Assembly: GCA_016223085.1 (NCBI GenBank)
Contig: JACRPS010000004.1
Location: 1 to 64,000 of the forward strand
Direction: 5' to 3'
Origin: Chloroflexota bacterium
Lineage (GTDB): Bacteria; Chloroflexota; Anaerolineae; Aggregatilineales; Phototrophicaceae
DNA length: 64,000 bases
Position numbers and translations under genes: made by a program. The notes under the pieces are model-generated. The model worked only from the letters and a program-made list of their open reading frames with translations, did not search any database and was not told where the DNA came from. Shown piece after piece: positions 8,259 through 16,635 of this stretch; the stretch's first letter is position 1; each line of letters begins with the position of its first letter.

Positions 8259-8288
8259 TTGCGCTTTTGAAAGATTCAGGCGCATAAT
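8259..8288 (+). promoter_or_regulatory. Candidate promoter of the lysine-operon leader
   Basis: TTGCGC (8259-8264) and CATAAT (8283-8288) are separated by 18 bases. Transcription from about 8295 would include the AAAGG ribosome-binding site (8304-8308) of the first leader peptide. An alternative -10, TATAAC, lies at 8298-8303 but would start too close to that site. Weak but sensibly placed. Confidence 0.4.
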
Positions 8289-8318
8289 TGTAACCAGTAT
8301 AACAAAGGCAAAAAGCAG

Positions 8319-8372
8319 ATGTTTGTTCTCGTTGGCGACAAGAAAGCGAAGAAGTGCAACCCAGACGACTAG
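8319..8372 (+). CDS. Lysine leader peptide 1 (17 aa, five residues K-K-A-K-K)
   Basis: The ATG at 8319 is preceded by AAAGG (8304-8308) at ten bases. The ORF encodes MFVLVGDKKAKKCNPDD and ends with TAG at 8370-8372. Four of its 17 codons are Lys (AAG, AAA, AAG, AAG between 8340 and 8354), just where a ribosome starved of charged tRNA-Lys would stall before the RNA hairpins begin. The ORF lies in the 5' leader of an operon that makes lysine, and its end overlaps strands 1 and 2 of an attenuator. It is far too short to be more than a regulatory peptide. Translation is inferred, not shown. Confidence 0.8.
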   Translation: MFVLVGDKKAKKCNPDD

Positions 8373-8430
8373 TCCGGGCTTTTTCGTTTTCCCACCGCAA
8401 ACGATGAACCCGCCCGGACGCGGGTTTTTT
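8360..8430 (+). terminator. Attenuator 1: alternative 1:2, 2:3 and 3:4 pairings ending in a terminator
   Basis: Strand 1 CCCAGAC (8360-8366) can pair with strand 2 GTCCGGGC (8372-8379), with one A-C mismatch. Strand 2 is also perfectly complementary (8 of 8) to GCCCGGAC (8412-8419). That segment lies inside the terminator: AACCCGC (8407-8413), loop CCGGAC, GCGGGTT (8420-8426), then a T run to 8430. A ribosome stalled at the Lys codons would mask strand 1 and free strand 2 to disrupt the terminator; a ribosome at the stop codon would cover strand 2 and let the terminator form. This is the trp-operon logic. Confidence 0.8.
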
Positions 8431-8450
8431 GTTTATAAGGCCAGTTGACG

Positions 8451-8528
8451 ATGAATACGCTGACAATCTTCCAGCCGTTCGATAGCAAGAAGAAGCAGAG
8501 CAAGAAGCCGGACACCCGATCTGGATAG
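8451..8528 (+). CDS. Lysine leader peptide 2 (25 aa, K-K-K-Q-S-K-K)
   Basis: The ATG at 8451 follows an AAGG (8437-8440) at ten bases, the same spacing as for leader peptide 1. The ORF starts MNTLTIFQPFD, carries five Lys codons (AAG at 8487-8495 and 8502-8507) in the run S-K-K-K-Q-S-K-K-P, and stops with TAG at 8526-8528. It is followed at once by a strong terminator and then by lysW. Two independent leader ORFs with clustered Lys codons in one leader make chance unlikely. Translation is inferred. Confidence 0.8.
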   Translation: MNTLTIFQPFDSKKKQSKKPDTRSG

Positions 8529-8589
8529 CTGCGCTGCGCCAAAACCGTGAGCCTACCGCCGTCCAGATCGAAACTGGGCGGCGGTTTTT
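8517..8589 (+). terminator. Attenuator 2: antiterminator pairing and strong terminator before lysW
   Basis: The terminator stem is ACCGCCGTCCAG (8555-8566) with CTGGGCGGCGGT (8574-8585): 12 bp with one G-U pair, a 7-base loop, and T5 at 8585-8589. The competing pairing is CGATCTGGA (8517-8525), immediately before the leader stop codon, with TCCAGATCG (8562-8570): a perfect 9 of 9 that would destroy the terminator stem. A possible strand 1, TCCAG at 8470-8474, pairs only 5 bases. lysW begins 35 bases after the T run. Confidence 0.82.
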
Positions 8590-8624
8590 ATTTGTCCGTG
8601 TGAACAGTGAAAGGATATCCAACC

Positions 8625-8795
8625 ATGTCTGAGTCCACCTGTCCCGAATGTGGCGGCAGCGTCAGCATCCCCGCCAACGCCATGCAGAACGAACTCCTGC
8701 CCTGCCCTGACTGCGGTACAGAACTGGAAATTGTGCGTCTAAACCCGCCGCTGCTGGAACGCGCGCCGGAAGTTGAAGAGGATTGGGGGGAATAA
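8625..8795 (+). CDS. lysW: LysW, amino-group carrier protein for lysine biosynthesis
   Basis: This 56-residue acidic carrier has a zinc-ribbon-like N-terminus with two C-x-x-C motifs (C-P-E-C-G and C-P-D-C-G) and the diagnostic C-terminal E-D-W-G-E. The terminal glutamate is joined to the alpha-amino group of alpha-aminoadipate, so that later intermediates are made while attached to the protein. I chose ATG 8625, with AAAGGA 9 bases upstream, over an in-frame GTG at 8607 that lacks a site. The stop TAA overlaps the lysX start by one base (TAATG), indicating translational coupling. It is the first structural gene after the double attenuator. Confidence 0.96.
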   Translation: MSESTCPECGGSVSIPANAMQNELLPCPDCGTELEIVRLNPPLLERAPEVEEDWGE

Positions 8796-9673
8796 TGCGC
8801 GTTGGCATCCTCGTCACACACATCCGCGCCGAAGAAAAGCTGCTCATCGCCGCGTTTCAGGCGCGCGGCGTCGAACCGGACATCCTCCTCGACCGCGATG
8901 TGAACCTTGATCTGATCGCCGGAGCAAGCCAGCCTGCGCCGTCCGGCGTTGCGTGGGGCGAATACAGCGTGGTGCTGGAACGCTGCGTCAGCACATCGCG
9001 CGGCATGTACCTTCAAGCCATACTGAATTCCTGGGGCATTCCCACAATCAACAGTTACGCGACGGCTTCCGTCTGCGCCGACAAGCTGCTCACGACTCTG
9101 GCACTCTCGCGGGCAGGCGTGCCGCAGCCAGCGGCGCGGGTTGCGTTCGAGGATGAGAGCGCAGTCACCGCGATTGAACAGATTGGTTATCCGGCTGTGC
9201 TGAAACCGGTCACCGGTTCATGGGGGCGTTTGTTAGCGCGAGTGAATGATCGTGACAGCGCCGAGGCCATCATCGAACACCGCCAGATACTGGGCAATTA
9301 TCAGCACCACGTTTTTTACGTGCAGCCCTACGTCAACAAACCGGGGCGTGACATCCGCGCTTTCGTCGTCGGCGACGAAACCATCTGCGCCATCTACCGC
9401 ACCTCGCCGCACTGGATTACCAACACGGCGCGCGGCGGGAAGGCCAGCAACTGCCCGGTCACGCCGGAACTGGACGCGCTCTGCCGGCGCGCGGCGGCAG
9501 CCGTTGGCGGTGGCGTGCTGGCGCTTGACCTGTTTGAAGACCCGGAGCACGGCCTGATTCTGAACGAGATCAACCACACGATGGAGTTTCGCAACAGTAG
9601 CGCCCCAACCGGCGTGGACATCGCCGCCCGCGTGGTGGACTACGCGCTGCGGCAGGCGGAGGTAGTCGTATGA
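8795..9673 (+). CDS. lysX: LysX, alpha-aminoadipate--LysW ligase
   Basis: This ATP-grasp ligase (292 residues from [15 protein letters not shown]) is of the RimK-related LysX/ArgX family. It forms the isopeptide bond between the LysW C-terminal Glu and alpha-aminoadipate at the cost of ATP. The N-terminal domain ends near residue 95; the ATP-grasp core shows [27 protein letters not shown] and the metal-binding end [13 protein letters not shown]. The start at 8795 overlaps the lysW stop; a longer frame to 8783 exists but lies inside lysW. Choice of LysX rather than the arginine-pathway ArgX rests on the surrounding homocitrate/homoaconitase genes. Confidence 0.94.
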   Translation: MRVGILVTHIRAEEKLLIAAFQARGVEPDILLDRDVNLDLIAGASQPAPSGVAWGEYSVVLERCVSTSRGMYLQAILNSWGIPTINSYATASVCADKLLTTLALSRAGVPQPAARVAFEDESAVTAIEQIGYPAVLKPVTGSWGRLLARVNDRDSAEAIIEHRQILGNYQHHVFYVQPYVNKPGRDIRAFVVGDETICAIYRTSPHWITNTARGGKASNCPVTPELDALCRRAAAAVGGGVLALDLFEDPEHGLILNEINHTMEFRNSSAPTGVDIAARVVDYALRQAEVVV

Positions 9674-10707
9674 CGACGGTAGGCATCGTCGCCGCGTCCG
9701 GTTACGCCGGGGGTGAACTGCTTAGGCTGCTGCTGGCGCACCCGTTTGTCGAGGTGGTGCAGGCCACGTCCGAAAGCAACGTGGGCAAGTTTCTGCAACA
9801 GGTTCACCCGCATCTGCGCGGGCGAACCAGCCTGCGTTTCATCCCGCAGGACGCGCTGCAAGCCTGCGACGTGTTGTTTCTGGCGCAGCCGCACGGAGAA
9901 GCGCAAACCCGCATCGAGCGCTACGCCGCTCTCGCGGGCACGATCATTGACCTGAGCGCCGATTTCCGCCTACGTGACCCCGCGACTCACGCCACCGTTT
10001 ACGGTGCGCACGCCGCGCCCGACTGGCTGGCGCGTTTTGTCTACGGCCTGCCGGAGATCAACCGCGCCGCGCTGCGCGAGAGCCGCTATGCCAGCGGCGT
10101 GGGCTGCAACGCAACGGCTACGATTCTGGCGCTGGTGGCCGTCGTGCGCACGGGGCTGCTCAACCTGAACCAGCCGATCATCGCGGACATTAAGGTGGGC
10201 AGCAGCGAAGCCGGCAGCAAACCCAGCGAGTCCAGCCATCACCCGGCGCGTACCGGTGTCGTGCGCCCGTTCCAGCTCACCGGCCACCGCCACGAGGCCG
10301 AAGTCCGACAGGCGTTTGCCGATTGCGGCAGTCTGGACGTGCGTCTAGCCGTCACCAGCGTTGAGATGGTGCGCGGGGTATCGGCGGCAGTTCACGTCAC
10401 GCTGCCCGCCGGGCTGGCCGAAAAAGACCTGTGGAGCGCCTATCGTGCGGCGTGGTCGAACGAGCCGTTTGTCCGCATCGTCCACGATAAAACCGGCATC
10501 CATCGCCATCCCGAACCGCGCCTGCTGGCCGGCACGAACTATGCCGACGTGGGCTGGGAATATGACGCGGCCACCGGGCGCGCTGTTCTGCTATGCGCGA
10601 TTGACAACCTGGGCAAAGGCGCGGCAGGCAGCGCCGTGCAGTGTATGAACCTGATGTGCGGCTTTGAGGAAACCGCCGGTCTGAGCTTTGGAGGCTACTA
10701 CCCATGA
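9670..10707 (+). CDS. lysY: LysY, LysW-gamma-aminoadipyl-phosphate reductase
   Basis: This 345-residue NADPH-dependent dehydrogenase is of the ArgC family. It reduces the LysW-bound acyl phosphate to the semialdehyde. It has an N-terminal dinucleotide fold ([18 protein letters not shown]), the active-site cysteine in S-G-V-G-C-N-A-T-A near residue 145, and family motif H-R-H-E-A-E. Length is normal. Its ATG overlaps the lysX stop by four bases (ATGA), so the two are translationally coupled. Confidence 0.95.
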   Translation: MTTVGIVAASGYAGGELLRLLLAHPFVEVVQATSESNVGKFLQQVHPHLRGRTSLRFIPQDALQACDVLFLAQPHGEAQTRIERYAALAGTIIDLSADFRLRDPATHATVYGAHAAPDWLARFVYGLPEINRAALRESRYASGVGCNATATILALVAVVRTGLLNLNQPIIADIKVGSSEAGSKPSESSHHPARTGVVRPFQLTGHRHEAEVRQAFADCGSLDVRLAVTSVEMVRGVSAAVHVTLPAGLAEKDLWSAYRAAWSNEPFVRIVHDKTGIHRHPEPRLLAGTNYADVGWEYDAATGRAVLLCAIDNLGKGAAGSAVQCMNLMCGFEETAGLSFGGYYP

Positions 10708-11522
10708 CCATAATTTTGAAACTCGGCGGGGGCGCGGGCAACGACCATAGCGCCGCGCTGACCAACCTCGCGGCACGCATCCGGCAGGGCGAACGCTGGG
10801 TACTGGTACACGGTGCGAGCGACGCAGCCAACACGCTGGCGGAACAGGTCGGCTATCCGGTACAAACGCTGGTCACACCCGGCGGCCACACCAGCCGTTA
10901 CACCGATGCGCGCACGCTCGATCTGTACTGCATGGCGGCAGCTTCGGTCAACCAGCACATGACCGCGCACCTCATTCAGCTTGGCGTCCGCGCTGTCGGG
11001 CTGGCCGGGCCGAACGTGATTCGCGCCACGCGCAAGACGGCAATTCGCGCGCTGCGGAATGGCCGTCCGATCATCGTGCGGGATGATTATACCGGCACGA
11101 TCACCGGTGCGGACGCTGATTTGTTGGCGGCGCTGCTGGACAGCGGCATGACGCCAGTGGTCGCACCAGTCGCGCTGGGTGAGCAAGGCGAACGCCTGAA
11201 CGTGGACGGCGATCTTGCCGCCGCGACGATTGCGCGCGCGCTCCACGCCGATACCATGCTCATCCTCAGCAACGTGCCCGGCCTGCTGCGTGATGTACAG
11301 AACCCCGCCTCGCTAATTCCGTCTTTTAATCTGAACGAACTCGAACGCTACGAAACCTATGCCAGTGGCCGCATGAAAAAGAAGCTGCTGGCAGCGGAAC
11401 GCGCGGGCGTTGCCCGTTTCATTCTGGCGGATTCACGCCAGCCTTCTCCGATTGACGCAGCGTTGGCCGGTGCCGGCACGCATATTCAAGCGGGGGTCGC
11501 CAATGGTCACGTCGCCCGTTGA
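10704..11522 (+). CDS. lysZ: LysZ, LysW-aminoadipate kinase
   Basis: This 272-residue amino-acid kinase of the ArgB-like family phosphorylates the gamma-carboxylate of LysW-bound aminoadipate. The N-terminal I-L-K-L-G-G-G-A-G-N nucleotide motif, W-V-L-V-H-G-A-S, G-L-A-G-P-N-V-I-R-A and the lysine-bearing G-R-M-K-K-K-L-L-A-A segment near residue 225 fit the family. In operon order it acts before LysY. It overlaps lysY by four bases (ATGA), and its 3' end overlaps the chosen lysJ start by 20 bases. Confidence 0.94.
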   Translation: MTIILKLGGGAGNDHSAALTNLAARIRQGERWVLVHGASDAANTLAEQVGYPVQTLVTPGGHTSRYTDARTLDLYCMAAASVNQHMTAHLIQLGVRAVGLAGPNVIRATRKTAIRALRNGRPIIVRDDYTGTITGADADLLAALLDSGMTPVVAPVALGEQGERLNVDGDLAAATIARALHADTMLILSNVPGLLRDVQNPASLIPSFNLNELERYETYASGRMKKKLLAAERAGVARFILADSRQPSPIDAALAGAGTHIQAGVANGHVAR

Positions 11523-12675
11523 TCTCTCAACGCTGGAAGACAGCCGCAGCAGCGGTGCGTACCTCAAGCGCGATCTGACCATCGTGCGCGGCGAAGGCGC
11601 GATTCTGTACGACACGGACGGTAATCGTTACATTGACTGCGTGGGCGGTCAGGGCGCGGCCAACCTCGGCCACTGTCACCCGGCGGTCGTCGCTGCCGTC
11701 CAGCGCCAGATGGCTGAGCTGATGGTTTGCCCGGAACTGTTTCATAACCCGGTGCGCGCGCAGTATCAGGCGGCGTTGTGCCGCGCCGCGAACATGCCGC
11801 GTGTCTTCCTGTGCAACAGCGGCGCGGAAGCCAACGAAGCCGCGCTGAAGATCGCCCGCCTGACCACCGGACGGCGCAACTTTGTCTCCACCATGCGTGG
11901 CTTTCATGGCCGGACCATGGGCGCGCTGAGTGTGACGTGGGAGAAAACCTACCGGGAGCCGTTTGAACCGCTGATTGGTGAGGTGCGCCACGTCCCGTAC
12001 AACAACGTCGAACGGCTGGCCGCCGTGCTGGATGATACGATTGCTGCCGTAATCGTTGAAGTGGTGCAGGGGGAGGGCGGCTTGCATCCGGCACAACCGG
12101 GCTATCTGGCGGAAGTCCAGCGCCTGTGCCACGAACGCGGCGCGCTGCTGATCGTAGACGAGGTGCAAACGGGCTTCGGACGCACCGGCACACTGTTCGC
12201 GCACCAGCATGACGGCATACAGCCGGATTTGCTGACTCTGGCGAAAAGCATCGCGGGCGGTTTGCCGATGGGCGCGGTACTGCTTGGGGAGCGCGTTGGC
12301 GCGCTGCCGCCCGCGTCACACGGCAGCACCTTCGGCGGCAATCCGTTGGCCTGCGCCGCCGGGTGGGCTGTACTCGATGTGCTGCAAAATACCGAATTGA
12401 TCGAACGCGCGCGAACACTGGGCGACAGCGTTCTGGAACACTGGCGCACCAATCTACCAAACGGTGCTCGTGAGGTGCGCGGGCGCGGCCTGATGATCGG
12501 CCTCGAACTGCGCGGCAAGGTTGCGCCTGTTCTAAAAACGTTACAGGCGCGCGGCGTACTGGCGCTGCCAGCCGGGACGATGGTGCTGCGACTGCTGCCG
12601 CCGCTGGTCATCGAAGAAAATGATTTATGGCACGCTGTCCACGTCATTGAGGAGGTGTTGAACGATGCCTTTTGA
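11503..12675 (+). CDS. lysJ: LysJ, LysW-aminoadipate semialdehyde aminotransferase
   Basis: This 390-residue class III PLP aminotransferase (ArgD/acetylornithine-type) converts the LysW-bound semialdehyde to LysW-lysine. Visible motifs are G-G-Q-G-A-A-N-L-G-H-C-H-P, C-N-S-G-A-E-A-N-E-A-A-L-K, I-V-D-E-V-Q-T-G-F-G-R-T-G and the PLP lysine in L-L-T-L-A-K-S-I-A-G-G-L-P-M-G. I start at ATG 11503 (M-V-T-S-P-V-D-L-S). The open frame continues upstream to 11410, but that part lies inside lysZ and reads like shadow sequence. It overlaps the next gene by 11 bases. Confidence 0.93.
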   Translation: MVTSPVDLSTLEDSRSSGAYLKRDLTIVRGEGAILYDTDGNRYIDCVGGQGAANLGHCHPAVVAAVQRQMAELMVCPELFHNPVRAQYQAALCRAANMPRVFLCNSGAEANEAALKIARLTTGRRNFVSTMRGFHGRTMGALSVTWEKTYREPFEPLIGEVRHVPYNNVERLAAVLDDTIAAVIVEVVQGEGGLHPAQPGYLAEVQRLCHERGALLIVDEVQTGFGRTGTLFAHQHDGIQPDLLTLAKSIAGGLPMGAVLLGERVGALPPASHGSTFGGNPLACAAGWAVLDVLQNTELIERARTLGDSVLEHWRTNLPNGAREVRGRGLMIGLELRGKVAPVLKTLQARGVLALPAGTMVLRLLPPLVIEENDLWHAVHVIEEVLNDAF

Positions 12676-13804
12676 CAGTTACAGCATTATTGAAAGCACT
12701 TTGCGCGAGGGCGAACAATTCAGCACCGCTGCCTTTACCACCGCGCAGAAACAGATGATTGCCGAACGGCTGGATGCTTTCGGCGTTGAGATGATCGAAA
12801 TGACTTCACCCTGCGCCTCGCCGCAGAGCGCCGCCGATATTCGCGCCGTCGTCGGCATGGGGTTGAACGCCCGTATCCTGACACACATCCGCTGCAACAA
12901 GGACGACGCGCAGCGGGCGTTGGACACCGGCGCGCACGGCATTGATATGGTCATCGGCACGTCGCCGCAGTTGATGAAACACAGTCACGGCAAGAGTATT
13001 AACCAGATCATTGACCTCGCCGCCGATGTGCTGAGTTTCATCCGGGAACAGGCCTCCGATGTGATTCTGCGCTTCAGCACCGAAGACAGCTTCCGCAGCC
13101 GTGAATCTGACCTGCTGCGAATTTACCTCTCAATCGCCGACCTCGGTCTGGTGCAGCGCCTCGGCGTGGCGGATACCGTCGGCGTGGCGACGCCGACACA
13201 GGTCGGAGCGCTGGTGCATCATCTGGTGCGGCTAACCGGTCTGCACATCGAGTTTCACGGCCACAACGACAGCGGCTGCGCGATTGCCAACGCCTGCGCC
13301 GCGCTCGAAGCCGGGGCAACCCACATTGATACGACCATCCTCGGCATCGGCGAACGCAACGGCATCACCCCACTGGGCGGCCTGATCGCCCGGCTGTATA
13401 CGCTCAACCGCCGCTACGTGGAAAAATACAACCTGACGCTGCTGCCGCAGTTAGATTTGCTGATTGCCGACATTTGCGGCATCGAAATCCCGTTCAGCAA
13501 TTACATCACCGGGTCGAGCGCCTTCATCCATAAGGCCGGCATTCATGCCAAAGCTGTGTTAGCCGATCCCACCACCTACGAAATCCTCAAGCCGGAGGAC
13601 TTCGGCCTGACGCGGGAAATCGCTATCGGCCACCGGCTGACGGGCTGGAACGCGATTCACAACCGCGCGTTGACGCTTGGTCTCAGCCTGGACGAAGCCA
13701 CGATCAAAACAATCACCCTGACCGTAAAAGAACGCGCTGACCAGCGTCCACTGTCGTTAAGTGAAGTAGACGCATTACTGCTGGAGGCCGCAGTCGGACT
13801 ATGA
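12665..13804 (+). CDS. Homocitrate synthase
   Basis: This 379-residue HMGL-like protein starts the alpha-aminoadipate pathway by condensing 2-oxoglutarate with acetyl-CoA to homocitrate. The start [12 protein letters not shown] is the homocitrate synthase form of the isopropylmalate-synthase signature. [12 protein letters not shown] (metal-binding His pair) and [12 protein letters not shown] also fit. It lacks the long regulatory C-terminal domain of LeuA, as in Thermus HCS; such enzymes are feedback-inhibited by lysine, which would add to transcriptional attenuation here. It overlaps lysJ by 11 bases and the next gene by four (ATGA). Confidence 0.94.
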   Translation: MPFDSYSIIESTLREGEQFSTAAFTTAQKQMIAERLDAFGVEMIEMTSPCASPQSAADIRAVVGMGLNARILTHIRCNKDDAQRALDTGAHGIDMVIGTSPQLMKHSHGKSINQIIDLAADVLSFIREQASDVILRFSTEDSFRSRESDLLRIYLSIADLGLVQRLGVADTVGVATPTQVGALVHHLVRLTGLHIEFHGHNDSGCAIANACAALEAGATHIDTTILGIGERNGITPLGGLIARLYTLNRRYVEKYNLTLLPQLDLLIADICGIEIPFSNYITGSSAFIHKAGIHAKAVLADPTTYEILKPEDFGLTREIAIGHRLTGWNAIHNRALTLGLSLDEATIKTITLTVKERADQRPLSLSEVDALLLEAAVGL

Positions 13805-15060
13805 CCGGATATACTTTTGCCGAAAAAGCACTTGCTCGCGCTGCTGGCGTTTCGTCCGCCCGCGCTGGGAATGTGCTGGATGTGAAACCGGATTTGATCT
13901 TCAGCCACGATAATTCGGCGGCCATCCAACGCATCTTTGAGAAAACCGGCGCGCCCCGCATCGTCCATCCGGAACGGGTGGCGATCACGCTCGATCACGC
14001 CGTACCCGCGCCAACCACCCAGCACGCCCAGAACCACGCTGAAATCCGCCAGTGGGTACAGCAGCAGGGCATCAAGCATTTTTTCGAGGTCGGGCGCGGC
14101 ATCTGCCATCAGGTCATCAGCGAGGAGGCTCTGATTCTGCCGGGTGAAACCATCTTTGGCGCGGACAGCCACAGCACGCATTACGGCTGGCTGGGCGCGT
14201 TTGGTATGGGCGTTGGCCGCACTGAACTGGCGGCGTTGTGGGCCACCGGCGAACTATGGCTGCGCGTGCCGGAGTCCATGAAGATTACGCTGACAGGGCA
14301 GTTCCGGCGCGGCGTGACGATCAAGGACGCCAGCCTGCGGATTCTGGGCGATTTGTCGGTGGACGGCGGCCAGTACCGCGCTATCGAGTTTGCGGGCGAT
14401 ACCCTCTCGACGCTGACGCTGGACGAGCGCCCCGTGCTACCGAACATGATGGCGGAGTTCGGCGCGATGAGCGCCTACCTGCCACCCGATCAGGCGGTAT
14501 TTGATTGTCTGGAGGACAAACGCACCCGCGATTACACACCGCTATATCCTGATGCGGATGCGGTTTATGCCGAAGAATACGCGCTGGACGTGTGCCAGCT
14601 TGAGCCGCAGATCGCCCTGCCCCACCAGCCGGATAACGTGGTGCCGCTATCGCAGGTGATCGGCCAGCCGGTGCAGCAGGCGTTTCTGGGCACGTGCACC
14701 AACGGGCGCTACGAGGATTTACAGGCCGCCGCCGCCGTGCTGCGCGGGCAAAAGGTGCGCTGCCGTTTGATTGTCATCCCGGCCAGTTCGGAAGTATACC
14801 GGCAGGCCGCATTGTCCGGTGTGCTGGCAACGCTGGCGGAAGCGGGCGCAGCCATCGGCACGCCCGGATGCGGGCCGTGTATGGGCAACCACATGGGCAT
14901 TCCCGCGCCGGACGAAGCGACTGTCAGCAGCGCTAACCGCAATTTTCGCGGACGCATGGGCACGCCGGAAGCGCCGGTTTACCTTGCCAGTCCCTATGTC
15001 GTCGCTGCCAGCGCCATCTGCGGCCACCTGGCCGACCCGCGCGAGTTTTTAAAAGCATAA
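13801..15060 (+). CDS. lysT: Homoaconitase large subunit
   Basis: This 419-residue aconitase-family large subunit isomerises homocitrate to homoisocitrate with the small subunit encoded next. [4Fe-4S] ligands are visible: Cys in F-L-G-T-C-T-N-G-R and the pair in [14 protein letters not shown]. The substrate-side motif [11 protein letters not shown] is intact. It resembles LeuC of the isopropylmalate isomerases, and separation from leucine biosynthesis rests on operon context. It overlaps the homocitrate synthase by ATGA. The 67-base gap that follows holds a fragment rich in CAGAGGCACAAAG, resembling dispersed intergenic repeats. Confidence 0.92.
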   Translation: MTGYTFAEKALARAAGVSSARAGNVLDVKPDLIFSHDNSAAIQRIFEKTGAPRIVHPERVAITLDHAVPAPTTQHAQNHAEIRQWVQQQGIKHFFEVGRGICHQVISEEALILPGETIFGADSHSTHYGWLGAFGMGVGRTELAALWATGELWLRVPESMKITLTGQFRRGVTIKDASLRILGDLSVDGGQYRAIEFAGDTLSTLTLDERPVLPNMMAEFGAMSAYLPPDQAVFDCLEDKRTRDYTPLYPDADAVYAEEYALDVCQLEPQIALPHQPDNVVPLSQVIGQPVQQAFLGTCTNGRYEDLQAAAAVLRGQKVRCRLIVIPASSEVYRQAALSGVLATLAEAGAAIGTPGCGPCMGNHMGIPAPDEATVSSANRNFRGRMGTPEAPVYLASPYVVAASAICGHLADPREFLKA

Positions 15061-15127
15061 CCCCGGGTTTCAAAGGCCCAGAGGCACAAAGAATTTTCCT
15101 CTGTGTTGCATCTTTATTGGAGGACAT

Positions 15128-15619
15128 ATGACAACGCATCGAGTCTGGGTATACGGTGACAGCGTAAACACCGACGTGATTTTCCCCGGCAAGTATACTT
15201 ATACCCTGAAAACACCGGAGGACATCGCCGCCCACGCGCTGGAAGACCTCGACCCCACCTTCGCCGTCAGCGTCCACCCCGGTGATGTGATTGTGGCCGG
15301 GCGCAACTGGGGCAACGGCAGCAGTCGCGAGCAGGCGGTAACGGCGCTCAAGTACGCGGGTATAGCGGCGATTATTGCCGCGTCGTTCGGCGGGCTGTAC
15401 TTCCGCAACTGCATCAATCAGGGGTTGTGGCCTATCGTTTGCCCGGAACTGCACCACCATGTGCGGACTGGCGACACCATCATGCTTGACCGCGCTGCTA
15501 TGCAGATTACTGCTAATGGACACACGTTTGCCATTCCGCCGCTGTCGCCCTCTGTGCAGGCGATACTCGACGGCGGCGGCCTGCTGCCGATGCTGCAAAG
15601 GCGATTTGGACAGGTGTAG
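15128..15619 (+). CDS. lysU: Homoaconitase small subunit
   Basis: This 163-residue swivel-domain partner of the large subunit completes the homoaconitase active site. G-D-S-V-N-T-D-V-I-F-P-G-K-Y, the G-R-N-W-G-N-G-S-S-R-E-Q-A loop and Y-F-R-N-C-I-N-Q-G-L are family hallmarks. A strong GGAGGA site lies 6 bases before ATG 15128. Its last sense codon and TAG stop (15617-15619) lie at the left edge of a 30-bp dispersed palindrome, so the mobile-looking repeat supplies the stop codon. Confidence 0.92.
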   Translation: MTTHRVWVYGDSVNTDVIFPGKYTYTLKTPEDIAAHALEDLDPTFAVSVHPGDVIVAGRNWGNGSSREQAVTALKYAGIAAIIAASFGGLYFRNCINQGLWPIVCPELHHHVRTGDTIMLDRAAMQITANGHTFAIPPLSPSVQAILDGGGLLPMLQRRFGQV

Positions 15620-15645
15620 GGGCGGGTTTCGAAACCCGCCCCTAC
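15616..15645. repeat. Dispersed palindrome, GTAGGGGCGGGTTTC type
   Basis: A perfect 30-bp palindrome, GTAGGGGCGGGTTTC followed directly by GAAACCCGCCCCTAC, lies between lysU and the homoisocitrate dehydrogenase gene inside the operon. Close relatives occur at 17692-17717 and 63349-63378, and a variant at 38923-38953. No flanking transposase is present. Confidence 0.9.
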
Positions 15646-15660
15646 CCAAAAGGATAAAAC

Positions 15661-16635
15661 ATGACTCACACCATCACCATCATTCCCGGAGACGGTATCG
15701 GGCAGGAAGTGATTCCCGCTACCGTCCGCGTGCTGGAATCGCTCGGCCTGCCGCTGACGATACAGTGTGCCGACGCCGGATTCCGTACCTTTGAGCAAAC
15801 CGGCCAGGCGCTGCCCACCGAAACACTCGGACTATGCGAAGGCAGTGACGCCGTACTGTTCGGCGCAACGCAGTCGCCGGTGACGAAAGTAGAGGGATAC
15901 AGCAGCCCGATTCTCACGCTGCGCCGCCGCTTTAATCTGTTCGCCAACCTGCGCCCCGCTATCAAAGACAATATTGATCTGTTGATTGTGCGCGAAAACA
16001 CCGAAGGGCTATACAGCCGCCGCGAACGTGTGGAAGACGGCGGACAGACCGCGATTGCCGAACGAGTCATCACGGCACGCGCGTCAGAGCGTATCGTTCA
16101 CGCCGCCTGCGAGCAGGCCGTGCAGCGCCGCCGCAAGCTGACGATTGTTCACAAGGCCAACGTGTTAAAAGAGACGTGCGGCCTGTTCCGCCGCGTCGCG
16201 CTGGAAGTCACGGCGCAGTATCCCACGCTCGCAGTAGACGAGGTGCTGGTAGACACCGCCGCCATGCTGCTGGTGCAGAATCCAGCGCGGTTTGATGTGA
16301 TCGTGACGACCAATCTGTTTGGCGACATCCTGAGCGACTTGGCCGCTGGTGTAACAGGTGGGCTTGGTATCGCGCCGTCCGCCAATATCGGCACAGGACG
16401 CCCAGCGGTGTTTGAGCCGGTACACGGCAGCGCGCCGGACATCGCCGGGCAGGGCATAGCCGACCCGCGCGCGGCGATTCTATCCGCTGCGATGATGCTC
16501 GATTGGCTAGGTTACAGCGAGATCGCGGCTACGCTCACGCGCATCACCTATACCACACCGCACAGCGACGATACTAACGACACAACTGACGCTATCATCC
16601 GGCAACTCCAACAGGTGGCCAGTCATGCCCACTGA
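15661..16635 (+). CDS. Homoisocitrate dehydrogenase
   Basis: This 324-residue beta-decarboxylating dehydrogenase oxidises homoisocitrate to 2-oxoadipate. [32 protein letters not shown] and the NAD-binding [12 protein letters not shown] are characteristic. Length suits the short bacterial/archaeal form. An AAAGGA site precedes ATG 15661. The gene overlaps lysK by 11 bases. Activity on isocitrate cannot be excluded from sequence. Confidence 0.93.
   Translation: MTHTITIIPGDGIGQEVIPATVRVLESLGLPLTIQCADAGFRTFEQTGQALPTETLGLCEGSDAVLFGATQSPVTKVEGYSSPILTLRRRFNLFANLRPAIKDNIDLLIVRENTEGLYSRRERVEDGGQTAIAERVITARASERIVHAACEQAVQRRRKLTIVHKANVLKETCGLFRRVALEVTAQYPTLAVDEVLVDTAAMLLVQNPARFDVIVTTNLFGDILSDLAAGVTGGLGIAPSANIGTGRPAVFEPVHGSAPDIAGQGIADPRAAILSAAMMLDWLGYSEIAATLTRITYTTPHSDDTNDTTDAIIRQLQQVASHAH

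Noticed and set aside
8404-8448. A third mini-ORF inside the first lysine terminator (ATG 8404 to TGA 8446)
   Set aside because: It has no ribosome-binding site, only one Lys codon, and its sequence is dictated by the terminator stem and T run.
8236-8624. A lysine riboswitch (L box) upstream of lysW
   Set aside because: The leader shows two short ORF-terminator units with simple alternative pairings and none of the multi-helix L-box conserved sequences that I can recognise.
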